DNA of 5,994 nt from Enterocloster bolteae. Its GTDB lineage: Bacteria; Bacillota_A; Clostridia; Lachnospirales; Lachnospiraceae. The position numbers and the translations under genes were made by a program. The stretch spans positions 1 through 5,994 of the forward strand of contig JAETTS010000170.1 in NCBI GenBank assembly GCA_021769025.1. Reading direction: 5' to 3'. Below, piece after piece: positions 5,495 through 5,994 of this stretch (its first letter is position 1; each line of letters opens with the position of its first letter). Below the pieces are notes generated by a model that saw nothing but the letters and a program-made list of their open reading frames with translations, was not told the origin of the DNA and made no database searches.

Positions 5495-5994
5495 CTAGTA
5501 ACCTAGTACTCCATGGTAACCTATGGTATAGGAATCCTGCCCCAGGCTTACACTTCCCCCGCCCTGAGCCGGTACAGGTATGGAGAAAAAGGTGGTGGAC
5601 AGCTTGGCATCTGCCTTGATTTCAAGAAAGGTGCGGGCTCCTGATATGGTAAAATCCGGCGACGGCTTTGTCTCTGACTCCGCTAGGTTTCTCTCGATCA
5701 GGATTCCTATCCGTTTTAGCATATCCTCCTCGCTCTGTATGCTTTTCACTGCTATAAACAGCCATAAATACTCTTTATAATTCATGGTCAGTGCATCGGC
5801 TCTTGATGTGCTGACCTTCCCTACCGTCTTGCCTCCCTCCGGCAGTTCTGCAAAGGATACACCGCAGTCAATACGCATCAGCATCTTGTCGACGGCTTCG
5901 CTGGTTTTTTCCTGAAGTTGGTCATTGGCACTGTCAATCACACTGTTGACTTCCTTTGTCGCGGCGTCAATTCCTGACTTTACCCCACCGCTTA
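5495..5994 (-). CDS. DUF5702-like protein, C-terminal 165 residues (5' end outside window)
   Basis: The frame is open from the window edge to the TAG stop at 5497-5495. A GTG at 5941 is in frame but is preceded by 17 more open codons (AVGVKSGIDAATKEVNS), so the gene almost certainly starts outside the window. The visible part has a polar helical stretch, then the segment SRADALTMNYKEYLWLFIAVKSIQSEEDMLKRIGILIERNL (in pieces: SRADALTMNYKEYLWLF, then AVKS, then MLKRIGILIERNL), a beta-rich region ending TFFSIPVPAQGG and the C-terminus GYHGVLGY. The YKEYLWLF pattern resembles my memory of the C-terminal region of DUF5702 proteins, large TadE-like surface proteins coded beside TadE genes in Clostridia. 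The TadE-like gene follows after 13 bp. Family assignment rests on recall and context; the function is probably pilus-associated. Confidence 0.65.
   Translation of the reverse strand, partial: SGGVKSGIDAATKEVNSVIDSANDQLQEKTSEAVDKMLMRIDCGVSFAELPEGGKTVGKVSTSRADALTMNYKEYLWLFIAVKSIQSEEDMLKRIGILIERNLAESETKPSPDFTISGARTFLEIKADAKLSTTFFSIPVPAQGGGSVSLGQDSYTIGYHGVLGY

Noticed and set aside
5499..5523. Short direct repeat GTAACCTA (two copies) near the end of the DUF5702-like gene
   Set aside because: It falls within the coding sequence for the GY pairs of GYHGVLGY and is too short to be meaningful alone.
5495..5941. GTG at 5941 as the true start of the first gene
   Set aside because: The frame stays open for 17 further codons to the window edge, and the encoded protein lacks any N-terminal anchor, so it is read as a 3' fragment.

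Overview
The window looks like chromosomal DNA from a Gram-positive anaerobe of the Clostridia, most likely Lachnospiraceae. The reasons are the purine-rich Shine-Dalgarno sites, the intermediate base composition, and a gene set I associate with that group: a DUF5702-type pseudopilin-like protein, a TadE-like protein, a stand-alone A24 prepilin peptidase, a DUF6382-FHA protein and a PP2C phosphatase. I cannot name a genus or species. Every convincing gene is on the minus strand, so transcription runs from high to low coordinates, and both ends of the window cut through genes of the same array.

In transcription order: (1) 5994-5495, the 3' part of a DUF5702-like surface or pilus protein; (2) 5481-4657, a TadE-like minor pseudopilin with an N-terminal prepilin-type motif; (3) 4669-4037, a prepilin peptidase overlapping the TadE gene by 13 bp; (4) 4023-2725, a membrane-anchored TPR plus WG-repeat protein; (5) a 164-bp gap; (6) 2560-875, a DUF6382-linker-FHA protein; (7) 863-93, a PP2C protein phosphatase; (8) 75-1, the start of a small membrane protein. 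Apart from the 164-bp gap, spacing is 17 bp or less and most genes have a visible Shine-Dalgarno, so this reads as one operon. It is probably the distal part of a Tad/Flp-like (type IVc) pilus locus. Its ATPase, platform proteins and major pilin are not in view.

The TadE-like protein (and perhaps the DUF5702 protein) would be substrates or minor components of the pilus machine, and the prepilin peptidase would process them. The FHA protein and the phosphatase form a phospho-threonine read/erase pair. The required Ser/Thr kinase is not in the window.

The clearest unexpected signal is in the 164-bp gap. Positions 2581-2703 form a 123-bp segment with perfect 10-bp terminal inverted repeats, bounded on both sides by a perfect 10-bp direct repeat. 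This is the structure of a small non-autonomous insertion (MITE-like) with its target-site duplication. Removing it together with one repeat copy restores a 31-bp gap like those of the neighbours. The downstream copy of the duplicated target overlaps the Shine-Dalgarno of the FHA gene. Two tandem repeat arrays in the FHA protein linker (36-bp and 15-bp units), a duplicated TVI(M/L)GGGN motif and a non-canonical FHA binding loop are further points of interest.
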